From Nageia nagi (lineage: Eukaryota; Pinophyta): a stretch of 64,000 nucleotides of DNA. Below, in pieces: positions 1-10,080 of this stretch. Numbering within the stretch: position 1 is the stretch's first letter; each line of letters opens with the position of its first letter. A program made the translations under genes and the position numbers. The DNA lies in contig JBITNC010000002.1 of assembly GCA_050084985.1 (NCBI GenBank), forward strand, positions 25,606,001 through 25,670,000, read 5' to 3'. The notes beneath the pieces were generated by a model. That model was not told the origin of the DNA. It searched no databases and saw only the letters and a program-made list of their open reading frames with translations.

Positions 1-2
1 CA

Positions 3-278
3 GATCATGGCCAGGAGATGGCAGAGATCATCATTCAGAGTAGAGGGAGGAGGAGAGGTCATGCCCAACTGGTGAGGGAGGCTCTCACCCATTCTCTACC
101 CCTCCATAGATGGTATGCGTATGAGAGCACCCTCTGGACTCTTAACTACCCTTCTCTCTTACCGAGGAAGGATCCCAAGCTAGTTTATCTGAACTTAGAG
201 TTTGAAGACACAGAGGAGGATGTGGAGAATGCAGACACAAAGGAGGATGTGATGGGTGCTAGGAGTGAAGAGAAATAA
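3..278 (+). CDS. Unrecognised partial ORF, open to the window edge
   Basis: The frame is open from the first bases of the window; its first ATG is at 18 and it stops at 276-278. The C-terminal third is very acidic (repeated EED/EDV). The first half is basic and contains SRGRRRGH and a LPLHRWYAYESTLW stretch. I do not recognise a family. Its GAGG-rich base use differs from the AT-rich DNA after about 500, so it may belong to an element or gene that starts upstream of the window. It could be the end of an extra ORF of the LTR element whose LTR lies at 1144-1617, but it runs on the opposite strand to that LTR. Function unknown. Confidence 0.3.
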   Translation, partial: DHGQEMAEIIIQSRGRRRGHAQLVREALTHSLPLHRWYAYESTLWTLNYPSLLPRKDPKLVYLNLEFEDTEEDVENADTKEDVMGARSEEK

Positions 279-1061
279 GAGGGCCATGAAGGGAGGGAGA
301 AGGTACAGCAAAGGCACGTGTGAGGAGGAGAAGAGGGTTGCGTTGGCAGAATAGCATTTGACCATCCATATGTAGGGAGGGAGAAGGCACAGCAAATGCC
401 AGGCATGGCATGTCAAACAATTCACATAACCTTTCAATGTATCCATTTTGTGCATATCCCTCATGCATTGCAGTCCATAAACTGTATTTTGACAAGGCAT
501 TTTGTTAAACAGTTCATAGACCCTTTCAACGTATTCGTCTTATGCATATCAAAAGAACCTTTGTAATATACCAATATATTTTTTTTGCAAAAACTTTCTA
601 TACTTGATTTTAAGGAACTTTTGAATAAAAAAATTCCTTTGTTTCAACACAAGATAGTTTAGATATATTGCAATTTATATTCTAAACTTTAAAAAAAAAA
701 ATGTACCCCAAAAGAAAGGTTAGTAAGAAAAATTGAATTATATTTCTTAATAATAATTTTTTTATGTATACTTTGTAATATTACAAAATAACACTACCTT
801 TGTAATATTACATAAGTTTTATATAATAACCCCTTAAATGTAGCAATTAAAAATTGCAAGTAATCATAGAATGTTATCATAAACTCAAAAAATTACAATT
901 TTGTTAGCCATATATAAAAAAAGGACTAACACATAGCAAGTAATATGTTAGTAGCATATTACTATAATCCATAAAATAATAAAAGAGGAGGAAATTTATA
1001 CCTTCTCTTATATTTACCTCACTAATGGAGTGTAAGATGAGGAAGTAGAAAGATCACCAAA
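279..1061. other. Non-coding AT-rich stretch
   Basis: No coding potential seen. A short direct repeat built on GGGAGGGAGAAGG...ACAGCAAA occurs at about 287-311 and 371-395. The remainder is AT-rich with poly-A and poly-T runs. It would be internal sequence of the minus-strand LTR element on its right if that element is more than a fragment. Confidence 0.4.
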
Positions 1062-1071
1062 ATGTTGAAGA

Positions 1072-1130
1072 AGAGCTTCCACACCAAGAAGAAAAGCTTT
1101 CACACCAAGAAAAAGAGCTTTCACACCAAA
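1072..1130. repeat. Three-copy 21-bp tandem repeat
   Basis: The unit AGAGCTTTCACACCAAGA is present three times, starting near 1072, 1093 and 1114, with one or two changes per copy. It lies directly beside the primer-binding site of the adjacent LTR, so it is in the untranslated leader of that element. Confidence 0.75.
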
Positions 1131-1131
1131 C

Positions 1132-1142
1132 TCTGATACCAA
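1132..1142 (-). other. Primer-binding site, initiator-tRNA-Met type
   Basis: On the minus strand this reads TGGTATCAGAG, the usual plant Ty1/copia primer-binding site complementary to the 3' end of initiator tRNA-Met. It lies one or two bases inside the end of the LTR at 1144. Confidence 0.8.
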
Positions 1143-1143
1143 T

Positions 1144-1617
1144 TGAAGGAATTAGACCTACTCTAATTCTCAAGGTCCAAGACTAGGAAGCTCAATCACA
1201 CAACATTCACACAAGATAACACAAGTGTAATGTGGTTCCTCCCTCCTTGGGAGTACATCCACAACTAGTATCTCAATTCTCAAGTATGCCCCTCTTACAA
1301 CTATTCTCTTCCTCTCTCCTACACAAACTAGTAGAGTAATCTTACTCCAAAACTTAGATGTGTTACAAGAGGAGAGGCCCTCTATTTATAGCTTGAGAGC
1401 ACCTCCCTAACCTCCCTTTAACCCAAGGGTAAGGTTAGGGTTACAATAAATGTGTGACCTAAGTTTAACCTACCAACTAACCCCATGGTAAGGTCAAAGT
1501 ATACACATAATAAAGAATTCAATTAATCCCTTAAGGTATCTACATATCCTTTAAGTGATTAATTGAATTTACAAGGAGTTTAGATATTCACAATATTTCA
1601 TTACAAATTCTAACACA
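1144..1617 (-). mobile_element. Copia-type 5' LTR, minus strand
   Basis: On the minus strand the segment begins near TGTTAGAATTTG (1615 or 1617) and ends CCTTCA at 1144, directly before the tRNA-Met primer-binding site. It has the TG...CA ends of an LTR, about 470 bp apart. I see no copia gag-pol to its left and no partner LTR in the window, so it is a 5'-end fragment or an element cut by the window edge. The right end is uncertain by a few bases. Confidence 0.65.
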
Positions 1618-3289
1618 TATCAACCACCACTTGCTCAATACCTTCTCAAGAAATGTTCAAATATTCATGCAACAATGTTCTTTGTGGCCACGAAGAACTC
1701 TATACAACTATCAAATAAGTTAAGAACATTAGCCATATGTTTAACGGCAACAAATGATATCCACCCTAGGAAAAAAAATATTGTTTGCTCCAAAGGATCT
1801 ACAATACTTTCTGCCATCAAGATCATATTTAAAATGGTCTTGAGGAGAAGCATGTATTTACTCTAGTAGTATAGGATGCAAGTCATCACATCCCTATAGT
1901 GAGCACTTTGCAATTAAATGAACTCCATCCATAAATTACACATTCTGGTCCCTAAATTTAACTACACTTATGGTTCAAACTCTAAGAGGTTTCACGCTAC
2001 TATTATACTTTCCATTTAATATAAGTATAATTGATAAATTCTTTTGATGTCTTCTAACAATAAAGTTATTAAGTTCTCAAACTATGTATAAATGACCTTG
2101 TAATCAATTAAAAGTTACTTTACCCTATTTGATTGAGTTTATGATTGTTATGATTCTCAAATATAATTGATTATTCATTTATTTAATTAGAATTAAAGAC
2201 TAATTATATTGAAATTGGTTCAATACCAACTCTTTGATGTAGTGTATTTTTATTCCATGAATGTGACAAATACAATGTAAATCTAGGCTCTTATAAACAT
2301 TATCTTTACATTGTATGTCCTCAATTGCTTTGTGAAGAGTCTTGCATAAAGTTTAAGATTACCTTAATGAAAACCATTGAAGAAATTATCATGGGAAGTA
2401 ACATAATTGTGCCTTCCATTATGCTTTTGCATCAATGAACTCACTTACACTTATATTAATCTCTATGAAACCCCAACTACTTCATTTGGACTAAGCTCCA
2501 AACTATAGAATAAAAAAGCATTGTTTTTCCTAAAAATTCATATTTTCCCCTTAAAAATGCCAAAAATACCATTTTTTCATAGCAAAAAAAGATTGTTTAA
2601 ATGACAAAAAATGCCAAAAAAATGCCCAAAAAAGGAAAAATTTAAAATTCATAATAGAAAAATCACATTTTTTTATACCAAAAAAGGTGAAAAAATGTGG
2701 AAAACACCAAAAAATTGTGAGGCTTCTTTCATAACCCCTCTATTGTAGTCATCATTTTTTAGGTGAAAAAACACATTTAAATTGGTAAAAATACCAAATA
2801 TGGCTTGAAAACATGGGGTCGCAAAGGTAGAATGCATGAAAAGATGGTAGGGAGAAGGAAAAAATGCCAAAACATGTTTAAATGACATAAAATCACTCAA
2901 TACATCATGAGTATGCATGATGTACCTAAGTGTGGGTTACATTGTAAAAAAGTGGTTTTAAAGGAAAAAAAGGGGTTTTGGCTCATTTGTTTCATGAAAG
3001 CTTGGGAGAAGAAGAGGAGAGCAAGAGAGGAGCATTGTTGGAGGAGGTATTATTGAATTTGGGAGCCTTATTTCTTTACTTGCAAAATGCTTAAGGAGTT
3101 GGACATATTCTTGTAGTATGTGACTCCATTGGAGGTGGTTCCAAACTTATTGAGATAGTCACCCCATACACCTATTTAGATGTTGTTTTCATAGTTCCTA
3201 CTTTTAGCTTGATTTTAGCTTCTTAGATAAAATTAAATGAAATTTGTGTTGTAACTATATGTTATAGAGAATGGTTCCAACACTAGTTT
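1618..3289. other. Non-coding; A-rich low-complexity segment at 2500-2900
   Basis: No coding region recognised. From about 2500 to 2900 the sequence is dominated by A-runs broken by repeated ATGCCAAAAA/ATACCAAAAA words, a decayed simple repeat. A near-palindrome (TTCTTTGTGG/CCACGAAGAA) lies at 1678-1697. The 3' part may be the unrecognisable upstream portion of the LINE that becomes readable at 3290. Confidence 0.45.
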
Positions 3290-3890
3290 TAGGATATTAT
3301 GATAAAAATCAAGCTCTTCCATGCACTTATTTCTCCAACTTTATTTTATGGATGTGAAGTTTGGGGACCTAGTTTGAGATAGTCTAGTTTGGGTATTCAT
3401 TGAGACAATTTTGGTAAATATTCTTTTAATATCTATTTATGCAAAAATAATTTGTCTCTCATTCCATCATCTAGGCTAAATTTGGTGCATATACTCAGTT
3501 AACACTTATAGTATTCTATATAGTCAGGTTATTGAATAGAATTTGTTGTATTGTATCAACAATTCCTAGATCAGATAGACCCTCTCTTAGCTCTTAAATC
3601 CTCAATGCAACTTATTATTAAGGGTATTATTTGGTTTTTATATTCAAAGGCCACTTCTCTATTGAGATCCATAGGCCTAGTCATCGATAAACCTCCTCCC
3701 TCCCAACTCTCAAATAGGAACTTTAGTATCTCACCTAGAGATATTAATGAAATGATTACAAAGGAAATATTTTTAACTTACCTAAGATCAACTCAGATTG
3801 AACCAAAAGAACTAGTTCTTACAAAATATATTACATTATCTTTAGGTTTATATGAGATTGAATAATGTTGTTATTACAATCATGATTACA
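3290..3890 (+). pseudogene. LINE-like reverse transcriptase, C-terminal region (part 1 of 2)
   Basis: From 3290 one frame reads KIKLFHALISPTLFYGCEVWG, the conserved block that follows the catalytic domain in many non-LTR retrotransposons (family pattern: LFDALVLPVLLYGCEVWG). It continues, with stops, into an open stretch at 3551-3865. The open stretch contains DPLLALKSSMQLII and a segment ending LTKYITLSLGLYEIE, similar in position to the connector region of such proteins. The copy is interrupted after 3890 by the gypsy element and resumes at 9836. The catalytic reverse-transcriptase core and endonuclease are not visible upstream. The YGCEVWG style differs from ordinary plant L1 and from plant RTE elements. 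Confidence 0.65.
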
Positions 3891-3895
3891 TCAAG
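3891..3895. other. Target site duplication TCAAG (left copy)
   Basis: TCAAG directly precedes the left LTR and is repeated exactly at 9831-9835 after the right LTR. This defines both ends of the gypsy element. Confidence 0.9.
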
Positions 3896-4014
3896 TTTTA
3901 GGATCTCACATCCTAACATTTTAGTGTTAGTATTAGTATTTTATTAAATGGTCAGCCTATATTGTAAAGCATAATATTGTGATTGTAAGGGTGGGGCTCG
4001 ATTTTGCATTACTA

Positions 4015-4042
4015 TTAGGGTTAGGGTTAGGGTTAGGGTTAG
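4015..4042 (+). repeat. Short TTAGGG microsatellite inside the LTR
   Basis: Four TTAGGG units plus TTAG. The other LTR has only two units plus TTAG at 9539-9554. The six-base unit is not the plant telomere heptamer. Confidence 0.9.
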
Positions 4043-4047
4043 CTTAA

Positions 4048-4055
4048 TATAAATA
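4048..4055 (+). promoter_or_regulatory. Candidate LTR TATA box
   Basis: TATAAATA lies in the middle of the LTR and is conserved in the right LTR at 9560-9567. Position and conservation fit the promoter that would drive genomic RNA. Confidence 0.55.
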
Positions 4056-4320
4056 GATGGAAATGTGTGGAGAAAGGCATCTTGAACATTATTTTTCACC
4101 TTTGGACTTGTAAGGAGGTAGCCCCATCGAAGTGGCCTATGATTCTGTTACTATTTAGTAAAATCCTATCCTTATCTACTATTTGATGCTATTTCATGTT
4201 CTATTTACTAGTTCATGCTTTATTATTTTCCAATAGATAGTTGTCATTTTCCTCTTCAAGTCAATATTCATTTCATTTCTACAATATTTCACTTTTTCAT
4301 AATTGTATCATTGTAACATC

Positions 4321-4331
4321 TGGTATTAGAG
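4321..4331 (+). other. Gypsy primer-binding site, initiator-tRNA-Met type
   Basis: TGGTATTAGAG, two bases inside the left LTR end, matches TGGTATCAGAG with one C-to-T change. Confidence 0.85.
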
Positions 4332-5369
4332 TTTTATTGCAAGAAAATAAAAAAAAGAATTTTTTTTTGAGGTCTAGGCTAGAAACCCTATATTGGGGGT
4401 TTTAAAATAGGAGGATCTATCATTTTTGATTGAGCACACTTGCCCATAAAGTTGTGTGTGAAGTGAGGTGTAAAAAACTCTACATCAATACCCAAGCCTC
4501 AGATAGAACCCTATATGGAATTGGACTCCACGTACTGAAAGGTATATCGAAGACTATATAGGCTATAAATGAAAACTATGTAGGAAGATATGTCGATCAT
4601 ATATAAATTGTAGTGCACTAGCAAGTGCCGCTAGAAAGTTACTTGTCATAGAAGACATCTTCATAGCCTCTTTCCTTGTGAAAGTTGGATAAGAGGGGTG
4701 TTTAGACAAGCCTATAGAGTAGATAATCCTTACCCTATATTCATTCCTTCACATAAAAAGCCTTGATTTGGGAAGCAAAATTTATGATAGGTAGTTTTTT
4801 AGAGCCACCAAAAATAGCAATTCAAAGGCAACAAAAACTTTGGAGCAAAATAACTAAAAATTTGTTCTATTTCAGCAGTTTTTAATAAGAGTAGATAGAC
4901 CCACAATCGTAAAAAAGAGTTCGAGGGTTTGAAAATCATCATTGAGAGACCTATCCCATTGTGATCATCTTTTTGATCTGATAATTTTGATATATTACAC
5001 CCACACACTTTTTTGAGCACTTCTAAAAATAGTAATTTCTAAAAATAGTAGTTTCTAGAAATATCAGCTTCAAAAATAGCAATTTTCAAAAATAGCACCT
5101 AAAATAAGATCCCAAACTGTAGCACAAGATGATACTACCATGATGACATTTCAAACTATGATCCAACAAATGGAAGATACACTTACTAGTACATTCAGAG
5201 CAGAAATTTAACAAATACAGACACAAATACAAACCCTTGATAGTAAATGTGATAGTGTTCAACTAAGTCTCAATCATACCAATAATGCATCTAGTTCATA
5301 ACAATCAAGGTAGTTAGGAAACCCATAAGGGTATCATCATAATTTTTAGAGCCAGCAAGGTGGGTTCAT
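4332..5369. other. Leader of the gypsy element
   Basis: Non-coding leader and poorly readable start of gag. It contains a small cluster of AAAATAGCAATTTCTAAAAATAGTA-type repeats at about 5025-5100. Nothing else seen. Confidence 0.4.
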
Positions 5370-5860
5370 TCTTCCCTACAAAACCAAATTGGATTTTCCT
5401 TGATTTGATGGAGATAATCCTAATGGTTGGATTTACAAATCTGGATAGTATTTCACATTAAACTAAATCCTAGAGGATTTAAAGCTGTGCATGGCATATT
5501 TTCACTTGGATTATGAGGCTCTCCAATGTCACCAGTGGTACTCCAAAATGCATCCTGCTCCTTCATGGGATGAATTCACTCAGTAATTATTGATCCATTT
5601 TGGTCCTAGTGACTATGAAGAATTCACAGGGCATTGACCAAGTTACATCAAAATACAATAGTCAAGGAATACCAAAATTAGTTTGATAAATTGGCATATC
5701 ATATAGAGGGGTTGGATGATGCATTTTTCACAAGTTGTTTTAACAATGGCTTAAAGGAAGAGATTAAACCTGAGGTCATAATGTTTAATCCCAAAACTAT
5801 GATGGATGTTATTACCTTAGCAAAGCTCGCTAAAGATAAAGCTAGTGCTCATCATTGAAA
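5370..5860 (+). pseudogene. Gypsy gag (capsid) relic
   Basis: Reading past stops gives the retrotransposon gag domain: PKLDFP-FDG near 5384, GWIYKSGQYF, and a WHQWYSKMHP block near 5530 with the W...W spacing of the family. NGLKEEIKPEV and ITLAKLAKDKA follow near 5750-5840. Gag packages element RNA in cytoplasmic particles. Several TAA/TAG stops interrupt it. Confidence 0.75.
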
Positions 5861-5939
5861 TGCAAGACCTCCACTCACCAAAACACATAATATTACCCAT
5901 TCCTCTAATAACATAAATGCCCTACCATCAAATCATATA

Positions 5940-6455
5940 ATGCAAACTAAGAAGTTGATGTGGGAAGAAATGGAAGAGAATCAAAATAAAGGCTTGTGCT
6001 ATAATTATGATGAGAAATTTGTTCATGGTCATCATTATACACAACAAAAGTTATATTTGCTTGATGATAATGCTCCTAGTGAGGAGGAATATGAGAGTGC
6101 ACCTGAAGAGGCTATAGAAGAAATTCCAAATGAGGAGGCCCCAATTATCTCTTACAATGCATTGGCAGGAATTACCACATCTCAAACTATGAAGGTCAAA
6201 TGGTTCTTTAAAAAGTGCCCTCTCATAATATTATTGGATTCGAGTACTCATAATTTCATTGATCCATGAGTGGATAAGGTTGATGACTATTACATCCAAC
6301 CTACAAATAATTTTGAGGTTATGGTTGGTAATGGAGGAAAAATAGCATATAAAGGCACATGTCACAATGTCAAACTAAGGATGGACCACTATACTTTGAA
6401 AAGTGACATGTATGCTTTACCACTTGGGGGATGTGATATAGTTTTTAGGGTATAA
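5940..6455 (+). pseudogene. Gypsy zinc knuckle and aspartic protease relic
   Basis: The knuckle reads KGLCYNYDEKFVHGHHY, where the family has C-N-C...GH-C; two of the four zinc ligands are tyrosine here. An acidic linker follows. The protease reads LIILLDSSTHNFIDP; functional enzymes have LLDSGSTHNFI, so the catalytic D-S-G triad has lost its glycine. A TGA at 6267-6269 splits the domain. It cannot be active. Confidence 0.75.
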
Positions 6456-6719
6456 TGGCTAAGGACTTTGGTCACTATAAAGTGGAATTTTGCAGAGGTA
6501 TGGATGAAACTAGAAAAGGGATGCTGGCATAGTTATACTCTTTATCAATATTTGAATTTGAAATCATAGAGCCTAAGGATCTGTAGCCCATATTAAGTAA
6601 GCATTCAAGTACCTTTGAGGAACCAAGGGGTTTACCACCCAAGCAATCACATGATCATGCTATCCAGTTGGTACTAAGAAGTCACCCACCAAACATTCAT
6701 CCTTATCGGTATCCTTGTT

Positions 6720-7560
6720 TATAAAAAAATGAAATTGAAAAATTAGTTAAGGAACTATTGGATGCAGGAGTAATCCAACATAGCATAAGCCCATAGTCTT
6801 CTTCATTTATATTGGTTTGTAAGAAAGATGGTTCCTAGTGTATGTGTGTGGATTTTAGGGCCCTCAACAAAATTACCATCAAGGATAAATTTCCAATTCT
6901 AATCATTGATGAATTATTGGATGAACTGCATGGGGCAAGATATTTTTCCAAGTTGAACCTATGATCTGGGTATCACCAAATCCACTTCAAGGAGGAGGAT
7001 ATACTAAAAACTGCATTTTGCACTCATAAGGGCCATTATGAGTTCCTAGTCATGCCTTTTGGCCTCACAAATGCTCCATCCATGTTTCAAAGTTTAATGA
7101 ATCAGGTGTTTCATCCATTCCTCAAGAAATTCATTTTAGTTTTCTTTGATGATAACTTGATCTATAGTAAGACATGCTAAGAACATATAACACATGTTGA
7201 CCAAACCTTACAAATATTAAAGGAACACTATCTATATGCAAAAAAATCAAAATGTTCATTTGGCAAGAGGGAAATTGACTACTTAGGCCATTTTATATCC
7301 AAAGAGGGAGTTAAGGTGGATCCACAAAAGATTACTGACATGTAGAATTGGTCTATTCCTACATCTTTGAAAAGTATATGAGGATTCTTGGGGTTAGCAA
7401 GTTATTATAAGAAATTTGTGAAGGATTATGGCAAGATTGCAGCACCTTTAACCATTTTTATTGAAAAAGAATGCATTCCAATGGTCCCTTAAGCTGAGGT
7501 AGATTTCCTTAAGCTCAAGGAGGTGATGTGTACCACCCCGGTATTAGCAATGCTAGATTT
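6720..7560 (+). pseudogene. Gypsy reverse transcriptase relic
   Basis: Contains all landmarks of the family: VKELLDAGVIQ, the [17 protein letters not shown] block near 6850-6900, SGYHQI near 6965, [27 protein letters not shown] near 7005-7090 and [12 protein letters not shown] near 7135-7165, where the family has YIDD. At least seven stops fall in it. Several sit where a single C-to-T or G-to-A change explains them: TGA in place of Arg before SGYHQ and before GFLGL, and TAG in place of Trp before CMCVDFR. Confidence 0.88.
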
Positions 7561-7965
7561 TATAAAAATTTTATGATAGAAAGTGATTCTTATGGAGTAG
7601 GAATCGAGGTAGTATTAGTGCAAGAAGGGCATCCCTTGGCATTGAATAGTAGAGAACTCTTTGAAATGTTTTTGGGTAAAGCCACTTATGAAAAAGAAAT
7701 GCTTTCCATCATTCATGTAGTTCAATGTTGGAGACCATATCTCATCAGTTGCCATTTCATCATCCTCACAAATCATCATAGTTTGAAATTTTTCATTGAG
7801 CAATGCATTTCTATGTATGAGCAACAAAAATGGGTAACCAAACTACTGGGGTATGATTATGAGATAGTATACCACAAAGGTAAGGAGAATGTGGTTGCCA
7901 ATGCTTTGTTCAGAAAATTTCAAGATCAAGTAGCACTGCAAGCTATTTCATCTCCTATTCCTTAA
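7528..7965 (+). pseudogene. Gypsy RNase H domain, still open
   Basis: A 145-codon stretch without stops. It carries the family blocks FMIESDSYGVGIEVVLVQ (family: ETDAS..GIGAVL.Q), NSRELFEMF, YEKEMLSI, LTNHHSLKF and VYHKGKENVVANAL. It follows directly on the reverse transcriptase. It degrades the RNA strand of the RNA-DNA hybrid during replication of the element. Confidence 0.85.
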
Positions 7966-8079
7966 TGGTTGGATAAAATTAAATAAGAGTGGGTAGAGGA
8001 TAGTTCCACCCAAGAATTGTTAAAATATATCACTCAAGACCCCATGAGTAAACCACACCATACATGGCATGATGGTATT

Positions 8080-9195
8080 TTGAGATTCAAAGGTAAGATT
8101 TTGTTATCAACTCCTTCAAAATGTAAATAAAAAATACTTGCCAAATTACATTCCATACCTACATTAGGGCATGAAGGATTTTTGAAAACTTATAAGTGAG
8201 TTGCATGATCATTCTCTTGGATAAGTATGAAATTGGATATCAAGTAGCTTGTTGTAGCTTGTGATGTGTGTCAATAATAAAAGGTTGAGATAGTGGGTAC
8301 TCTGGGACTCCTTCAACCTCTTCCCATACCTACCCCTACATGGATCAATATCTTAATGGATTTCATTGAAGGCCTTCCTAAATCTCATGGTAAATCAATT
8401 ATTCTAGTGGTGGTTTATCAGTTATCCAAATATGCTCATTTTGGTTCATTGGCTCATCCCTACAAAGTAGTGACAGTGGCATAATTATTCTTGGATACAA
8501 TTTTCAAACTACATGGCATGCTAGAGATGATTATCAGTGATCGTGATCCCACTTTTACAAGTTACTTTTGGTAAGAGCTTTTTAAACTACTAGGTACCTA
8601 ACTAAACATGAGCTCAACATATCACCCATAAATTGATGGTCAAATGAAAATTATTAACAAATGCTTGGAAACATATTTATGTTATTTTGCTTTATTATAA
8701 CATACAAATTGGGTATGATGGCTCCCCTTGGTTGAATGGTGGTATAATACATCTTGTCATTCTACCAGCAAGATGACCCCTTATGAAACAATGTATGGTC
8801 AAGCTCCACCAATAATCACCTCATATGTTGTAGGTACCAGTAAAGTTTAGGTAGTGGACTTAGCTTTAGTTACTCAAGATGATATTTTTCATTTGCTCAA
8901 GGATAACCTTTAGATATCCCAACATCATATGAAACAATAGGCTAATTAGCAATGTGTGGAAAGAGAGTTCCAAGTAGATGACATGGTCTTTCTAAGGCTG
9001 CAACCTTATCGCCATAAATCCTTAAAAATAAAAGGCTCTCAAAAATTTACCCCAAAGTTTTATGGTCCTTACAGGGTTTTACAGCACATTGGCCCAATTG
9101 CATACAAATTAGAGCTTCCTACTTCTTCCATGATTCACCTAGTGTTTCATGTCTCTTACCTCAAGAAAGTGGTTGGATCAGAGGTTTGGGTTTAG
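8080..9195 (+). pseudogene. Gypsy integrase relic
   Basis: The zinc-binding end is weak (HSIPTLGHEGFLKT then ACDVCQ near 8150-8275). The core has PTPTWINILMDFIEGLP, VVYQLSKYAHF, ISDRDPTFTS and YHP-IDGQM near 8625, so the first and second acidic positions are readable. The C-terminal tail 8956-9195 is open and shows FLRLQPYRHKS, FYGPYRVLQHIG-AYKLELP and HLVFHVSYLKK, the GPY/F module. Stops are frequent in the core. Confidence 0.85.
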
Positions 9196-9395
9196 ACATA
9201 ATTACCTGAGTTAGAAAAGGATGGATCAATGGCATTGGTACCTAAGGTATTTTGGATCAAAACTCATGATAGCTTTGTAATCATTCCATGATAGAAGTCC
9301 TTGTGTAGTGGCAAGGCATGGCACCAGAAGATGCAACATGGGAAATCCTTCATCAGCTGTAGCAACAGTTTCCACACTTCAAGCTTTGAGGACAA
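9196..9395 (+). pseudogene. Chromodomain-like tail of gypsy integrase
   Basis: WQGMAPEDATWEILHQL at about 9305-9358 matches the end of the chromodomain that follows integrase in chromoviruses (family: WKGLP-EDATWE). The first half is too decayed to judge. Confidence 0.6.
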
Positions 9396-9405
9396 AGGTT
9401 CATCC

Positions 9406-9419
9406 CAAGAGCGGTGGCA
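9406..9419 (+). other. Gypsy polypurine tract
   Basis: CAAGAGCGGTGGCA directly precedes the right LTR, in the position where plus-strand DNA synthesis is primed. The tract is only mostly purine. Confidence 0.6.
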
Positions 9420-9830
9420 TGTTAGGATCTCACATCCTAACATTTTAGTTTTAGTATTAATATTTTATTAAATAGTTAGCCTATATTATAAACCATAATA
9501 TTATGATTGTAAGGGTGAGGCTCAATTTTGCATTACTATTAGGGTTAGGGTTAGCTTAATATAAATAGATGGAAATGTGTGGAGAAAGGCATCTTGAACA
9601 TTATTTTTTTCCTTTGGAGTTGTAAGGAGGTATCCCCCTTGAAGCAGTATATGGTTCTATTACTATTCAATAAAATCCTATCCTTATTTGTTATTTGATG
9701 CTATTTTATGTTCTATTTACCAGTTCATGCTCTGTTATTTTCAAATAGATAGTTGTCATTTTCCTATTCAAGTCAATATTCATTTCATTTTTGCAATATT
9801 TCCCTTTTTAATAATTGTAGCATTGTAACA
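9420..9830 (+). repeat. Gypsy 3' LTR (411 bp)
   Basis: Begins TGTTAGGATCTC and ends GTAACA, followed by the TCAAG duplication. Same layout as the left LTR with two fewer TTAGGG units. Confidence 0.92.
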
Positions 9831-9835
9831 TCAAG
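9831..9835. other. Target site duplication TCAAG (right copy)
   Basis: Exact repeat of 3891-3895. Removing 3896-9835 joins the two parts of the LINE relic. Confidence 0.9.
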
Positions 9836-10080
9836 CTACAAATATCACATGGAATCTAATTCCCCTCTTATTCAGATGAGGATTTACTCATCAACTTTGT
9901 ATTGAAACAAATCATCATATCCCTAGATACCAATGTATATGTAAGTTATGCAAAATGAAACCAAAATATGAAGAGCATTTTGTGTTCATTTTCCCATCTA
10001 TTGTGAGATTCATGTTGGTTCCATTACCTATTCAAAGGTGCCTATATTTAGAAATCATGTATGAATTATGAAGATTATAA
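9836..10080 (+). pseudogene. LINE-like C-terminal cysteine/histidine motif (part 2 of 2)
   Basis: Continues the LINE interrupted at 3890. One frame reads THQLCIETNHHIPRYQCICKLC, then KYEEHFVFIFPSIVRF. This corresponds to the family end block ..SHELHIETGR..-PR--R-C-LC-----EDE-HFL--CP-Y--IR. The last cysteine of the CCHC-like motif is phenylalanine here. Readability fades after about 10080. Confidence 0.65.

Larger units (their letters stand above)
3896..4318 (+). repeat. Gypsy 5' LTR (423 bp)
   Basis: It matches 9420-9830 along its whole length. The expected TG start is mutated to TT here, while the right copy keeps TGTTAGG. It ends GTAACA before the primer-binding site. It is 12 bp longer than its partner, exactly accounted for by two extra TTAGGG units. 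Confidence 0.9.
3896..9830 (+). mobile_element. Ty3/gypsy LTR retrotransposon, complete structure, coding capacity lost
   Basis: A 5.9-kb element with two LTRs (3896-4318 and 9420-9830), a tRNA-Met primer-binding site, gag, protease, reverse transcriptase, RNase H, integrase and a chromodomain-like tail in the order typical of Ty3/gypsy chromoviruses. An exact TCAAG duplication flanks it, so it has not been rearranged since insertion. Every domain has stop codons, many at positions where the family has Gln, Arg or Trp. It inserted into the LINE relic at 3290-10080. Chromovirus assignment rests on the GPYR-like integrase tail and the downstream PEDATWE motif; I cannot say which lineage. Confidence 0.93.

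Noticed and set aside
192-500. Minus-strand frames opposite the first ORF
   Set aside because: Shadows of the GAGG-rich plus strand, with no recognised motif.
1665-1866. Overlapping plus and minus frames around 1665-1866
   Set aside because: No family motif on either strand; they overlap a local near-palindrome and look like chance frames.
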